IMG/VR virus record: IMGVR_UViG_3300047476_000704
Coordinates: 62,001-126,000 of that record
Strand: one strand, 5' to 3'
From: a virus
DNA: 64,000 nt
The translations under genes were made by a program, and so were the position numbers. Shown here one piece after another: positions 53,779 through 60,895 of the stretch; the stretch's first letter is position 1; each line of letters begins with the position of its first letter. The notes under the pieces were generated by a model, which was not told the origin of the DNA, searched no databases, and saw nothing but the letters and a program-made list of their open reading frames with translations.

Positions 53779-53807
53779 AAAGACTACCCACAAAGTGAGT
53801 AGTCTTT
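53779..53807 (-). terminator. Terminator after the small-gene cluster
   Basis: A 12-base stem AAAGACTACTCA / TGGGTAGTCTTT (one mismatch), then TTG with more T on the coding strand. It closes the cluster at 53848-56758. Confidence 0.8.
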
Positions 53808-53847
53808 AACAACCAAAATGAAAAATCAAAAAACTCAAACTATACCC

Positions 53848-54207
53848 TTACAACCCCTGCTCTCTACGGAGGTCGTATTCTTCTTTATCATACTCCGAAT
53901 ACTCAACCACTTTTAAATAAGGGTCAAACTTTGTTTCATAGTAGCCACGCAGATTAGCAATATCAATCATCGTATCAATAAACGATTTACGGGCATAAGT
54001 CATATCGGATGAACCAAACCCCTGGTCTTCTGGCCAATCGGAGTAATCTTCTGCAACCTCATTCAACGCATCAAATACCGCATCTACATAAGTAATTACT
54101 CGTTTAGTATAACGTCCCTCAACTGGGAAAGAATTTTTAACAACATCAAACCCCTCCACCAAAGAAGCGGTTTCTAAAACGGAATTAAGATTAAAAGGAA
54201 TACTCAT
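53848..54207 (-). CDS. Hypothetical early protein
   Basis: 119 residues from ATG 54207; a TTG start ten codons earlier would lie in the leader. The protein is acidic with Asp/Tyr-rich stretches ('EDYSDWPEDQGFGSSDMTYA'). No family was recognised. It has its own promoter (54245-54276) and a terminator directly after it, so it is expressed as a single gene. Confidence 0.65.
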   Translation of the reverse strand: MSIPFNLNSVLETASLVEGFDVVKNSFPVEGRYTKRVITYVDAVFDALNEVAEDYSDWPEDQGFGSSDMTYARKSFIDTMIDIANLRGYYETKFDPYLKVVEYSEYDKEEYDLRREQGL

Positions 54208-54244
54208 AGTAGAAATGTTTAAATGTTTAACTCTCAATGTTTAG

Positions 54245-54276
54245 CAAAGTTACAAATAATAAATGAGAAAGTCAAG
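54245..54276 (-). promoter_or_regulatory. Bacteroidota-type promoter, small-gene cluster 1
   Basis: CTTG (54273-54276), 20 bases, TAACTTTG (54245-54252). The GACTTGACTTT core is shared with the three following promoters of the cluster. Confidence 0.75.
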
Positions 54277-54294
54277 TCTTTCTCAAATTATTTT

Positions 54295-54882
54295 TTAAAT
54301 ATTTTGTAATGCTTTCTGAATTACTGCTTCGGTGTAAGAATAACCTCGCAACTTTTCTATTGCCTGTTCCAAACTCAAAACACCCCACACATACTCACCA
54401 GCCATCATTGCCTTCAAACCACGTTTTGCTTCCGGCCAAGTACCATAAGGAGCTTTTCCGTTGAAACTTACATACTTTGCATTGAACTCAATTTCAGTAC
54501 CATTATCGGTTTTACCATTCTCTCCATATTCGTAGATGTCATGCATACCATCGTAATGACCACCTTTGAACATATTACAGAAAGAAGAAATCTCTTTATA
54601 CTCCGGAGTTTCATACTCAATCCCTTCACCATTAGGGTAACAAGCATAAAGGTCAGAAGAAGAACCTCCAGCAAAGGTTTGAGATTTACCCCACACTAGC
54701 ATAGTAGGATATTTAACTTTCATAAACTGTTTGAACATTAAAGGAACTTCTTTACGTCCGATACTGATAACCGGGTTGGAAAGGGGCTCTCCCCAATAAG
54801 ATTTAGTTCTTAAACAAGCGGCTGGTAACTCATATTGAATACCTAATAAGTTGAATTTGATTGTTTTTTTAGAAGAAGCCAT
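54295..54882 (-). CDS. Hypothetical early protein
   Basis: 195 residues. It starts MASSKKTIKFNLLGIQYELP and holds 'SQTFAGGSSSDLYACYPNGE' and 'FCNMFKGGHYDGMHDIYEYG' segments, mixed alpha/beta. No membrane region is present. No family was recognised. It is monocistronic, under the promoter at 54919, with no SD. Confidence 0.65.
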   Translation of the reverse strand: MASSKKTIKFNLLGIQYELPAACLRTKSYWGEPLSNPVISIGRKEVPLMFKQFMKVKYPTMLVWGKSQTFAGGSSSDLYACYPNGEGIEYETPEYKEISSFCNMFKGGHYDGMHDIYEYGENGKTDNGTEIEFNAKYVSFNGKAPYGTWPEAKRGLKAMMAGEYVWGVLSLEQAIEKLRGYSYTEAVIQKALQNI

Positions 54883-54918
54883 ATTATTATCGTTTTATGT
54901 TTAACTCTTATTACATAG

Positions 54919-54950
54919 TAAAGATACGCAATTCAGATATAAAAGTCAAG
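54919..54950 (-). promoter_or_regulatory. Bacteroidota-type promoter, small-gene cluster 2
   Basis: CTTG (54947-54950), 20 bases, TATCTTTA (54919-54926). A 20-base-plus stretch downstream (ACTATGTAATAAGAGTTAA) is identical to the one at 56762. Confidence 0.75.
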
Positions 54951-54961
54951 TCTTTTAGCAA

Positions 54962-55423
54962 TTATTTTTTAAAATTTTTTAAATTTTTTATAATTGCATC
55001 CACTCGGAGTTTTGTTTCCAAATTACCATATCCGGTGTAACTTTTTACAAAACAAAAAGTAGTAATATTACCTCCCCTTACAATACAATATATTTCATTA
55101 CCATTGGATTCACCATTATCATTTGTTAAGGATACCACCAATTGCTTTCCATACGATTCGGATTTAGATGCTTCACTATCAAATTTGGTAGTTGATAATG
55201 GGAATTGTGTAACCTTAATACCATAATCCTTATTAGCTGGAAAATTGGTTTGTTCTATATTAGTTACTATTTCCTTAATCTGATTCTTAATCAAATCATT
55301 CAGCTTAATAGTACCCACCTTTGTATAATTGCCGGTAGTAGTTTCATACGATACTGGCAATTCCGATTGGGTTAATATTCTCTGGTCTAATCTTTCACTA
55401 AAGTGTTTTTTATTTTTCTCCAT
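54962..55423 (-). CDS. Hypothetical early protein
   Basis: 153 residues. The N-terminus is Lys-rich and polar; the middle includes 'NEIYCIVRGGNITTFCFVKS', a beta hairpin-like stretch, and the end is Lys-rich (IIKNLKNFKK). Its ATG overlaps the end of the membrane protein gene by 14 bases. No family was recognised. Confidence 0.6.
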   Translation of the reverse strand: MEKNKKHFSERLDQRILTQSELPVSYETTTGNYTKVGTIKLNDLIKNQIKEIVTNIEQTNFPANKDYGIKVTQFPLSTTKFDSEASKSESYGKQLVVSLTNDNGESNGNEIYCIVRGGNITTFCFVKSYTGYGNLETKLRVDAIIKNLKNFKK

Positions 55424-55664
55424 TTGTTTTTGCTACAATTTCCAAATCACCCTGAACAATTACCGTCCTTCCATATACATCATCAAACATAATACCCTTA
55501 CCATAAATCCTAAATGAATTTGCGTAATATCGTTTACCATTTTCCGATGTGATTTCATATTTTGCTTTATCACTTTTACCAGGAATTGCAAATGTAAGTG
55601 CTACTACAATTGATGCTATTAGTAATGCACCCAATCCAGCCAATATATTTTTAAATGTTATCAT
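55410..55664 (-). CDS. Small membrane protein
   Basis: 84 residues from ATG 55664. One N-terminal transmembrane helix (about 5-27, 'FKNILAGLGALLIASIVVAL') is followed by a soluble part with 'VYGRTVIVQGDLEIVAKTN'. The orientation is probably N-in, with the C-terminus outside the membrane. It overlaps both neighbours by 14 bases. The function is unknown; it could be a lysis, exclusion or membrane-modifying early protein. Confidence 0.65.
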   Translation of the reverse strand: MITFKNILAGLGALLIASIVVALTFAIPGKSDKAKYEITSENGKRYYANSFRIYGKGIMFDDVYGRTVIVQGDLEIVAKTNGEK

Positions 55665-55788
55665 TCTTATCAAATTTTTTAAAATCGTTAATTAAATAAA
55701 CCAAACCACCAAGATATAGTGATGCTAGTAAGAATAGATATATTCCGTCTACTACATAATCTATTGTACTATAAATGTATCCTAACAT
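55651..55788 (-). CDS. Very small membrane protein (45 residues)
   Basis: A 45-codon frame starting ATG at 55788 (MLGYIYSTIDYVVDGIYLFL) and ending TAA at 55651. One or two hydrophobic helices are evident, followed by 'NDFKKFDKNDNI'. It is supported by 14-base overlap with the next gene and close packing with the previous one (four bases). Small size is the main source of doubt. Confidence 0.55.
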   Translation of the reverse strand: MLGYIYSTIDYVVDGIYLFLLASLYLGGLVYLINDFKKFDKNDNI

Positions 55789-55792
55789 AATT

Positions 55793-56053
55793 TTATAAAT
55801 AACATTGTTTATTTGTAAGTGCTAATAATTTAATAACTCGCAGATTATCACTATCTGCACGAGTAACAGCTCCAACCAAATCATTGGCACATACTGCTTC
55901 AACGAATCCTCCTCCCGCGTAAGAGGTTTTATCTCGCGTAACCATAATTGACACCATAGTATCAATATTATGCTCACTAACAACAGGAAATTCATTTTTC
56001 CAGTCATTGATAAATTCAATAGCTCGCTCTCTATACTTGTCTCTAATATCCAT
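55793..56053 (-). CDS. Hypothetical early protein
   Basis: 86 residues. The protein is mostly helical, with 'MDIRDKYRERAIEFINDWKN' at the N-terminus and 'YAGGGFVEAVCANDLVGAVT' in the middle. No family was recognised. It is packed between two small genes (four bases each side). Confidence 0.65.
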   Translation of the reverse strand: MDIRDKYRERAIEFINDWKNEFPVVSEHNIDTMVSIMVTRDKTSYAGGGFVEAVCANDLVGAVTRADSDNLRVIKLLALTNKQCYL

Positions 56054-56057
56054 AAAT

Positions 56058-56222
56058 TTATTTTTTAATTAAAATATTTAAATCAAATTGTTTCTGAATG
56101 AAAAAATCTAATTTCCGATGTATGTGGTCTATTTCATAGATGTCTTCGTTTTTAACCGCTTCTACTAATCTAGATGTCCAATACTCAATTTTTTCAAAAT
56201 AACCATTTTTGTAAGTTGCCAT
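56058..56222 (-). CDS. Small hypothetical protein (54 residues)
   Basis: ATG at 56222 (MATYKNGYFEKIEYWTSRLV) to TAA at 56058. The protein is helical and charged, with a Phe/Ile-rich end. It fits tightly between the genes at 56226 and 56053 (three and four bases), which supports it as real. Confidence 0.6.
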   Translation of the reverse strand: MATYKNGYFEKIEYWTSRLVEAVKNEDIYEIDHIHRKLDFFIQKQFDLNILIKK

Positions 56223-56225
56223 ATG

Positions 56226-56417
56226 TTATTTGTTTAGGATTAAAATATCAACTAATAATCGTTCTGTCTTTTTGTAAAATGCCTTTCCAATATAATCATT
56301 GAAATACATTAAATCGTTTTTGGTAATCAAATCAACAACCATAGTACGATTAAGAAAACGGAGTTCTAAACCACCTGTTAAAAACTCTAAATAGTGAGGG
56401 AGATTTTTGAATTTCAT
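56226..56417 (-). CDS. Small hypothetical protein (63 residues)
   Basis: 63 residues, Leu/Phe-rich with 'KNLPHYLEFLTGGLELRFLN' and 'DYIGKAFYKKTERLLVDILI'. No clear membrane segment is present. It is the first gene of a polycistronic run of small genes from the promoter at 56451. Confidence 0.6.
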   Translation of the reverse strand: MKFKNLPHYLEFLTGGLELRFLNRTMVVDLITKNDLMYFNDYIGKAFYKKTERLLVDILILNK

Positions 56418-56450
56418 AACTTTATTATTTTATGTTTAACTGATGTTTAG

Positions 56451-56482
56451 TAAAGGTAAGTATAATAAATGAAAAAGTCAAG
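56451..56482 (-). promoter_or_regulatory. Bacteroidota-type promoter, small-gene cluster 3
   Basis: CTTG (56479-56482), 20 bases, TACCTTTA (56451-56458). The leader includes GTTAAACATAAAA, shared with the promoter at 54919. Confidence 0.75.
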
Positions 56483-56498
56483 TCTTTTTTAAAATATT

Positions 56499-56681
56499 TT
56501 ACAAACTATGTCCAAGTTTTTTGTTGATTGAAATCATATGTTTACAAGGTGAATATCTACGGAACTCTCTAGCTTCACAATTACAGCCGGTAATTTTCCA
56601 ATCTTCAACTGTTACTTTGTAGTATTTTAACTTACCAGTCTTTTTATCCCTACTACCCATTTCTGTATAAAACCATTTCAT
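56499..56681 (-). CDS. Small SWIM-type zinc finger protein
   Basis: 60 residues from ATG 56681; a TTG form would be 17 codons longer. C33-x-C35-x10-C46-x-H48 ('GCNCEAREFRRYSPCKHM') fits the SWIM zinc-binding pattern CxCxnCxH. The Arg-rich segment between the Cys pairs suggests nucleic-acid binding. In larger proteins this domain occurs with transposases and helicases; here it stands alone, which suggests a small regulator or host-takeover factor. Confidence 0.65.
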   Translation of the reverse strand: MKWFYTEMGSRDKKTGKLKYYKVTVEDWKITGCNCEAREFRRYSPCKHMISINKKLGHSL

Positions 56682-56692
56682 ATTTTTATTGT

Positions 56693-56758
56693 TTAGTAAC
56701 CTAACATTTTTAAAACTCGCAAACCAAACCAAATTGAATCAAAAATTAAAACTTTCAT
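56693..56758 (-). CDS. Possible 21-residue peptide
   Basis: ATG at 56758 encodes MKVLIFDSIWFGLRVLKMLG plus Tyr, ending TAA at 56693. It lies between a promoter and the SWIM gene, and its start is overlapped by the tiny frame ATG ATA TGA (56755-56763). It could be a leader peptide or chance. Confidence 0.3.
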   Translation of the reverse strand: MKVLIFDSIWFGLRVLKMLGY

Positions 56759-56780
56759 ATCATTAACTCTTATTACATAG

Positions 56781-56812
56781 TAAAGGTACGCAACAATAAG
56801 CAAAATGTCAAG
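56781..56812 (-). promoter_or_regulatory. Bacteroidota-type promoter, small-gene cluster 4
   Basis: CTTG (56809-56812), 20 bases, TACCTTTA (56781-56788), with an AT-rich stretch upstream (AAAATATTTTAGAAAAGA). Confidence 0.75.
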
Positions 56813-56851
56813 TCTTTTCTAAAATATTTTTAATTATTTTTTGGGCATAAA

Positions 56852-56871
56852 AAAACCCACCGAAGTGGGTT
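56852..56871 (-). terminator. Terminator after the 78-residue virion-like gene
   Basis: AAACCCAC TTCG GTGGGTTT stem with UUCG-type loop, then TTTT on the coding strand. A very strong intrinsic terminator. Confidence 0.9.
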
Positions 56872-56891
56872 TAGATACTTTGTAAGTCCAA

Positions 56892-57128
56892 TTATTCTAA
56901 AATAATTACTGAACCCGTTACATTTATTAAACCAGCTGGATAGCAAGGGAATATTTGATGATTATCAATTGATGCTAAACTAATACTGCCTCCACCTTGC
57001 AACGATATACTACCACTTGGATTTCCTTCACCTCGCATTACTCCCCAACATTTTGGGTAATTTGAACCAGGTCCTAATGCAACCGAACTACTTACGATTG
57101 ATACTTTGAATGCTCTATATTCTGCCAT
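56892..57128 (-). CDS. Small virion-like protein
   Basis: 78 residues, Gly/Ser-rich ('GSISLQGGGSISLASIDNHQ'), probably a beta-sheet protein. It lies 12 bases after the gene at 57141 and before a strong terminator. It may be a minor head or fibre component; no family was recognised. Confidence 0.55.
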   Translation of the reverse strand: MAEYRAFKVSIVSSSVALGPGSNYPKCWGVMRGEGNPSGSISLQGGGSISLASIDNHQIFPCYPAGLINVTGSVIILE

Positions 57129-57140
57129 TTTATTTTATTT

Positions 57141-57398
57141 TTATGATGCTAATGTTACTGCTTTCCAAGCCGTTCCGTTGTAAAAATACAAAGAAGAACC
57201 AGATACTGCCAACGAACCAGTTGTTGCTGATGGTAGTGGGTTTTGTGGTAATAATGTTATTTTATCCAATGATGTATGAATCGCATCCAATGTTGAATAT
57301 GCAAATTGAAATTCATCATCAGTTACCACCATTACTTTGGTGCTACCACTTGGTGCTATAATATCTAAATCGTGTGCTCTATGTAATGAGTTTGCCAT
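57141..57398 (-). CDS. Small fibre-type protein
   Basis: 85 residues. The C-terminal 'GSLAVSGSSLYFYNGTAWKA' is a motif found repeatedly in phage fibre or decoration proteins. The N-terminal part is helical ('ANSLHRAHDLDIIAPSGSTK'). It may be a head fibre or decoration protein, judging by its place beside the capsid gene. A promoter copy lies 24 bases upstream. Confidence 0.55.
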   Translation of the reverse strand: MANSLHRAHDLDIIAPSGSTKVMVVTDDEFQFAYSTLDAIHTSLDKITLLPQNPLPSATTGSLAVSGSSLYFYNGTAWKAVTLAS

Positions 57399-57422
57399 TT
57401 TAACCCTATTGTTTTTATATTA

Positions 57423-57431
57423 TATAAATAT
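57423..57431 (-). promoter_or_regulatory. Phage-type promoter core before small virion genes
   Basis: CTATATATTTATATAATA on the coding strand, 24 bases before ATG 57398. Confidence 0.6.
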
Positions 57432-57436
57432 ATAGT

Positions 57437-57997
57437 TTATTTCTTTTTAATAAATCTACCATTTTCATCTTTTTTAAGATTACGATTTTTTAACCACATT
57501 CTACGCTCTTCGTATTTTGTTTCACCTTCATCACCATACTTATCAACAAACCATTCCAATGAATATCTACCCTTTGCTTTTTCTTTTTGTATTTGTTTGG
57601 TTTCGTTTGAATGAGTTTTACCATACATGCCATTTTTTTCACCTTTGGCAATAATTCTCATTTTTTCAACCCATTCCATATATTCATCCGTATCTCGTCT
57701 ACCTTCCCAATTATCGCCACCAGCTCCTCTGTAAGTATCGTTATACCCACCCTTTACTGAATTATGTGCTAGTATCAATTCTTCTTCCAATTTTTGTGCC
57801 ATAGTTGGTTCTACCTCACAAATAATCTCTTTAATCATATTATCCCAACCATATTTACGAATTGCTTTATATAAAGAATTTTTTTTATTTTTGGTATAAG
57901 CATTACATTTGTGAGAAGACATTCTACAATCAAAATCATTTGTTCTACCAATATACACTTTTCCATTTGGTGAACTTATTTTATATATTACATCCAT
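57437..57997 (-). CDS. GIY-YIG homing endonuclease with NUMOD3 motif
   Basis: 186 residues. The GIY-YIG domain shows 'VIYKISSPNGKVYIGRTNDF' (Y4 and Y14-I-G), Arg/Lys in 'RMSSHKCNAY', 'SLYKAIRKYGWDNM' and a catalytic Glu in 'KLEEELILAHN'. NUMOD3-like 'GEKNGMYGKTHSNE' follows (about 117-130). It is free-standing, just downstream of the major capsid gene, a common place for homing endonucleases that invade conserved phage genes. The capsid gene appears uninterrupted. Confidence 0.9.
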   Translation of the reverse strand: MDVIYKISSPNGKVYIGRTNDFDCRMSSHKCNAYTKNKKNSLYKAIRKYGWDNMIKEIICEVEPTMAQKLEEELILAHNSVKGGYNDTYRGAGGDNWEGRRDTDEYMEWVEKMRIIAKGEKNGMYGKTHSNETKQIQKEKAKGRYSLEWFVDKYGDEGETKYEERRMWLKNRNLKKDENGRFIKKK

Positions 57998-58010
57998 AGA
58001 ATTACTTTTA

Positions 58011-58019
58011 TATAAATAT
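58011..58019 (-). promoter_or_regulatory. Phage-type promoter core before homing endonuclease
   Basis: CTTATATTTATATAAAAG on the coding strand, only 13 bases before ATG 57997. Confidence 0.55.
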
Positions 58020-58047
58020 AAGTTTTATGGAAAAATAGCACAAAAAA

Positions 58048-58067
58048 AGAGAGGATTTCTCCTCTCT
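58048..58067 (-). terminator. Terminator after major capsid gene
   Basis: AGAGAGGA / TCCTCTCT stem with a four-base loop, then TTTTTTG on the coding strand. Confidence 0.85.
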
Positions 58068-58094
58068 CTTTTCAGTTTACCTTTGATTGTTGGA

Positions 58095-59741
58095 TTAGAT
58101 ATTAGCCAAACCTTCAACCAAGATTTTCCCGTAAAATTCTGGTCTCACGAGCTTCTTCGCGTAACGAGTCATAACACCTCTACGTGGAGTAAAGTTATCT
58201 GGGTCGTACACTAATGGAGTTAAAATCAATGGTACATATGGAGCGTAAACCGCACCTGTCTCAAGGAAGTTGTTTCCTTTGTAACCTAACAAGATTTCGT
58301 TAGAAGTCATGTATGGGTTTTTGTAAACAGTGTAGCGATTTGCCAATGAACCTACTTGAGTTACACCAGCTGCAAATTGTTTAGCATCTTTATCAGCGTT
58401 TACAGAGAAAGCTGGGATTGATTCTAAAATAGTACAAACGTCAGGAGAAGCAACGATAAAGTTAGCTCCACCACGCATTGTCAATTGGTGAATCTTGTTA
58501 GATACTTTGTTCAATTTAGTTCCCAAAGTCTGGAACCAAGTGTTTTTAGTGTAAGCACTTGCGTTAGATGAATCAGAATCAATTGCGAATGCTGAACCAT
58601 TCCACTCATTACCAATCTTTGTAGACCAGTATTCAGTAGTCAATGCATTTCCTTTCAATAAATCCAAGATTTCCAAGTCAATCTCTAATGAGATATATTC
58701 AGATAACATAGCAGTCAATTCAGCTTCTGCATCAATTGAGTGGTATGCGTTCAAATCTTGTGCTAATTCAGGAGTCCACACTGCTTTCAACTTACGAGTT
58801 TTAGCAACGATTGCTTCCGATTTCAATTCTAAGTCAACTTGTGGGATGTTCAAGTTAGTACCTGAAGATGGGTTAGAGATTGGGTCTCTATCTTCGAAGT
58901 CACCACGAGAAGTTGCAGTTGGTTGTACAGAGTAAACCAAACCTACAGTTGCAGAAGTTGAACCTGATGCCAATACTGATGAACTTACGATTAACGAAAC
59001 AGTTCCGTTAGAAGAGTAAGTAGTCAATGCTGGGTAGTAAGTGTTGATTGAACCAGAAGTTCCACCTTGTAATGAACCAGATACATAGAATGAACGAACT
59101 GCGTTAGTATCAGCAGATAATGCTGCTACTGAAGCAGATGCTAAAGTAATTTTGTACAAGTTACCAGCAGCCATAGATGCAGATAAAGATGTATCAAAAT
59201 TCAAATCAGACATTGCAGTAACTTTAGCTGCAGTAGCGAAAGATACGATAGCAGATTGGTCATTAACCGAATATGCATAACGACCATCGCCATAAAGACC
59301 GTTTTGAGGAGCGTTAGTTGAACCTAACTTCGCTGCTGATGTTCCACCATACAAAGATGTGCTAGATGCATCACCATATCCTTTTCCAGTTGTACCATAT
59401 TTGAAATCCATGTAGAAAATCAAACCTGATGGTAAGTTCATTGGTTGTACCGAAACAAATTCCTTTGCTGCGATTTCACCGAAGATACGGCGAACCAATG
59501 GTAAAGCTACACCAGACCATTCTTCTGAACCAGCAGAAAAACCTGTCTTTGTAGTCTCATCTAATAATTGTTTTGCTTGGTTTTCCAAGATTACAGCCAT
59601 TCCGTGCTCTTCTGTTGCACCAGCTAAACCTTCCAATAAACCAGTTTTTTCCCACTTGTTTTTCAACCCGCGAGTTTGCTCAAGCATAACCGCAGTTGGG
59701 TTTTTGCCTTCCATAAGCTTGTTTAAATCAAATTGTGCCAT
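58095..59741 (-). CDS. Major capsid protein (gp23-like)
   Basis: 548 residues (T4 gp23 is 521). 'LKNKWEKTGLLEGLAG', 'MAVILENQAKQLLDE', 'VRRIFGEIAAKEFVSVQPMN' and 'PSGLIFYMDFKYG' align well with T4 gp23. A prohead-protease site of the LxE type is seen at L60-D61-E62, near the T4 cleavage position. A Ser/Ala/Thr-rich region (about 190-285) probably forms the surface insertion domain. The ATG has AAGGAA ten bases upstream. It is cotranscribed with the core protein gene and followed by a strong terminator. Confidence 0.95.
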   Translation of the reverse strand: MAQFDLNKLMEGKNPTAVMLEQTRGLKNKWEKTGLLEGLAGATEEHGMAVILENQAKQLLDETTKTGFSAGSEEWSGVALPLVRRIFGEIAAKEFVSVQPMNLPSGLIFYMDFKYGTTGKGYGDASSTSLYGGTSAAKLGSTNAPQNGLYGDGRYAYSVNDQSAIVSFATAAKVTAMSDLNFDTSLSASMAAGNLYKITLASASVAALSADTNAVRSFYVSGSLQGGTSGSINTYYPALTTYSSNGTVSLIVSSSVLASGSTSATVGLVYSVQPTATSRGDFEDRDPISNPSSGTNLNIPQVDLELKSEAIVAKTRKLKAVWTPELAQDLNAYHSIDAEAELTAMLSEYISLEIDLEILDLLKGNALTTEYWSTKIGNEWNGSAFAIDSDSSNASAYTKNTWFQTLGTKLNKVSNKIHQLTMRGGANFIVASPDVCTILESIPAFSVNADKDAKQFAAGVTQVGSLANRYTVYKNPYMTSNEILLGYKGNNFLETGAVYAPYVPLILTPLVYDPDNFTPRRGVMTRYAKKLVRPEFYGKILVEGLANI

Positions 59742-59761
59742 TTGTTTTTGTTCCTTATTTT

Positions 59762-60895
59762 TTATTTAATTAGTCCTGCCAATTTTTTGAATCTATCAGA
59801 GTAAGCAGAATTTTCGCTGATGATTTGTTTTTTAACACCTGTACTTTTTTGTGGTTTAGAAGCTCCTTCTGTGATTCTTTTTACAGATTCTACTTTCTTA
59901 ACACTTCCACCCATTTTCATAGATTCGGCGATTGTTGAGTAAACCAATTTAACTTCACGAATTGTTCCAGTTCTATCGAATGAATCAATAACTTTAGATT
60001 TTTGTTCGTTAGTTAAGTTGTATCCTCTAAATAATTTGTTAGAATATAAAAGTTTAGCGTTCAACAAGTTAATCTCATTGATTGTAGACTTCAAAGTTTT
60101 GATTACAGAAATTGCTTGTGCTAATTCATTTTTCAATGATTTTGCTTCTGCCACTGCTGCTTTCTCTTCTTCTTCTGCTGCTTCTTCATCTTCTAATTCT
60201 TTGATGATTGCTTCGATGTTTAATTCTTCTTCGCCATCTTCTTCTTCTTCCATTGAATCTTCTTCTTCATCTTCTTCGGAGATTGATGAATCTGAATCGT
60301 CAGCGTTCATGTAAGTATCAACATCATCTGCATCCTCTTCCATTTCTTCTTCCTCTTCTTCTTCCATTTTCTCTGCGCCCAATTCGTCTTCTAATTCACG
60401 AATGATAGCTTCTAAATCTAAATCATCGTCAGATGGTGCATCCATTTCGTCTTCACCTTCTTCCATTTCATCTTCGCCATATTCACCTTCTTCCATTTCC
60501 ATTTCGTCTTCACCTTCTTCCATTTCCTCTTCCTCTTCTTCTGTGATTGATTTAGCGAAATCATAATCTTCAACCTCATCCTCTGGCTTACCAGAAGTTT
60601 TAGTTACGTCTGCTGCACCCAACTCATCTTCATCAGCTGCTGAATCTAATGTTGGTTGTGCACCACCCCCAATGTTAGAAGAACCTAATTCTTCTTCCAT
60701 TTTCTCTTCTTCTTCTTCCTCATGCATTTCATCAGCTTCCATATCTTCAGCTTCTGCACGCAATTTTTGAGAAAGAATGTTCTTCAAACGAGGAGTAAAT
60801 GCTTCCTCTAATTGAAGTTTTGCGTTTGCTAATGCAGTTTCTCTAACAGCTTTAGCATCGGCGATTGCTTCTTTTAACAATTTTGAACTTGCCAT
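59762..60895 (-). CDS. Prohead core scaffold (gp22-like)
   Basis: 377 residues. Helical N-terminus, then a very long acidic region (about 52-255) with many Glu/Met/Asp runs, a helical 'ELAQAISVIKTLKSTINEIN' segment, and a C-terminal block 'NLTNEQKSKVIDSFDRTGTI' followed by 'REVKLVYSTIAESM'. The final block matches gp22 homologues of T4-like marine phages (lt..qk.kv...FDra.t.rEVKLVy.tl.es). It acts as the internal scaffold removed by the prohead protease. T4 gp22 is 269 residues, so the acidic region is expanded here. Confidence 0.85.
   Translation of the reverse strand: MASSKLLKEAIADAKAVRETALANAKLQLEEAFTPRLKNILSQKLRAEAEDMEADEMHEEEEEEKMEEELGSSNIGGGAQPTLDSAADEDELGAADVTKTSGKPEDEVEDYDFAKSITEEEEEEMEEGEDEMEMEEGEYGEDEMEEGEDEMDAPSDDDLDLEAIIRELEDELGAEKMEEEEEEEMEEDADDVDTYMNADDSDSSISEEDEEEDSMEEEEDGEEELNIEAIIKELEDEEAAEEEEKAAVAEAKSLKNELAQAISVIKTLKSTINEINLLNAKLLYSNKLFRGYNLTNEQKSKVIDSFDRTGTIREVKLVYSTIAESMKMGGSVKKVESVKRITEGASKPQKSTGVKKQIISENSAYSDRFKKLAGLIK

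Noticed and set aside
3556-58019. Reading TATAAATA as T4 late promoters on the + strand
   Set aside because: There are no + strand genes; if functional, the element must act in the opposite orientation, so it is described as ATATTTATA instead.
58095-59741. Intron or intein in the capsid gene, suggested by the nearby homing endonuclease
   Set aside because: The capsid frame is uninterrupted and aligns along its length with gp23; the endonuclease is a free-standing gene downstream.
59762-60895. Acidic coding repeat as a separate non-coding repeat element
   Set aside because: It is continuous in frame and fits the expanded acidic region of a gp22-type scaffold.
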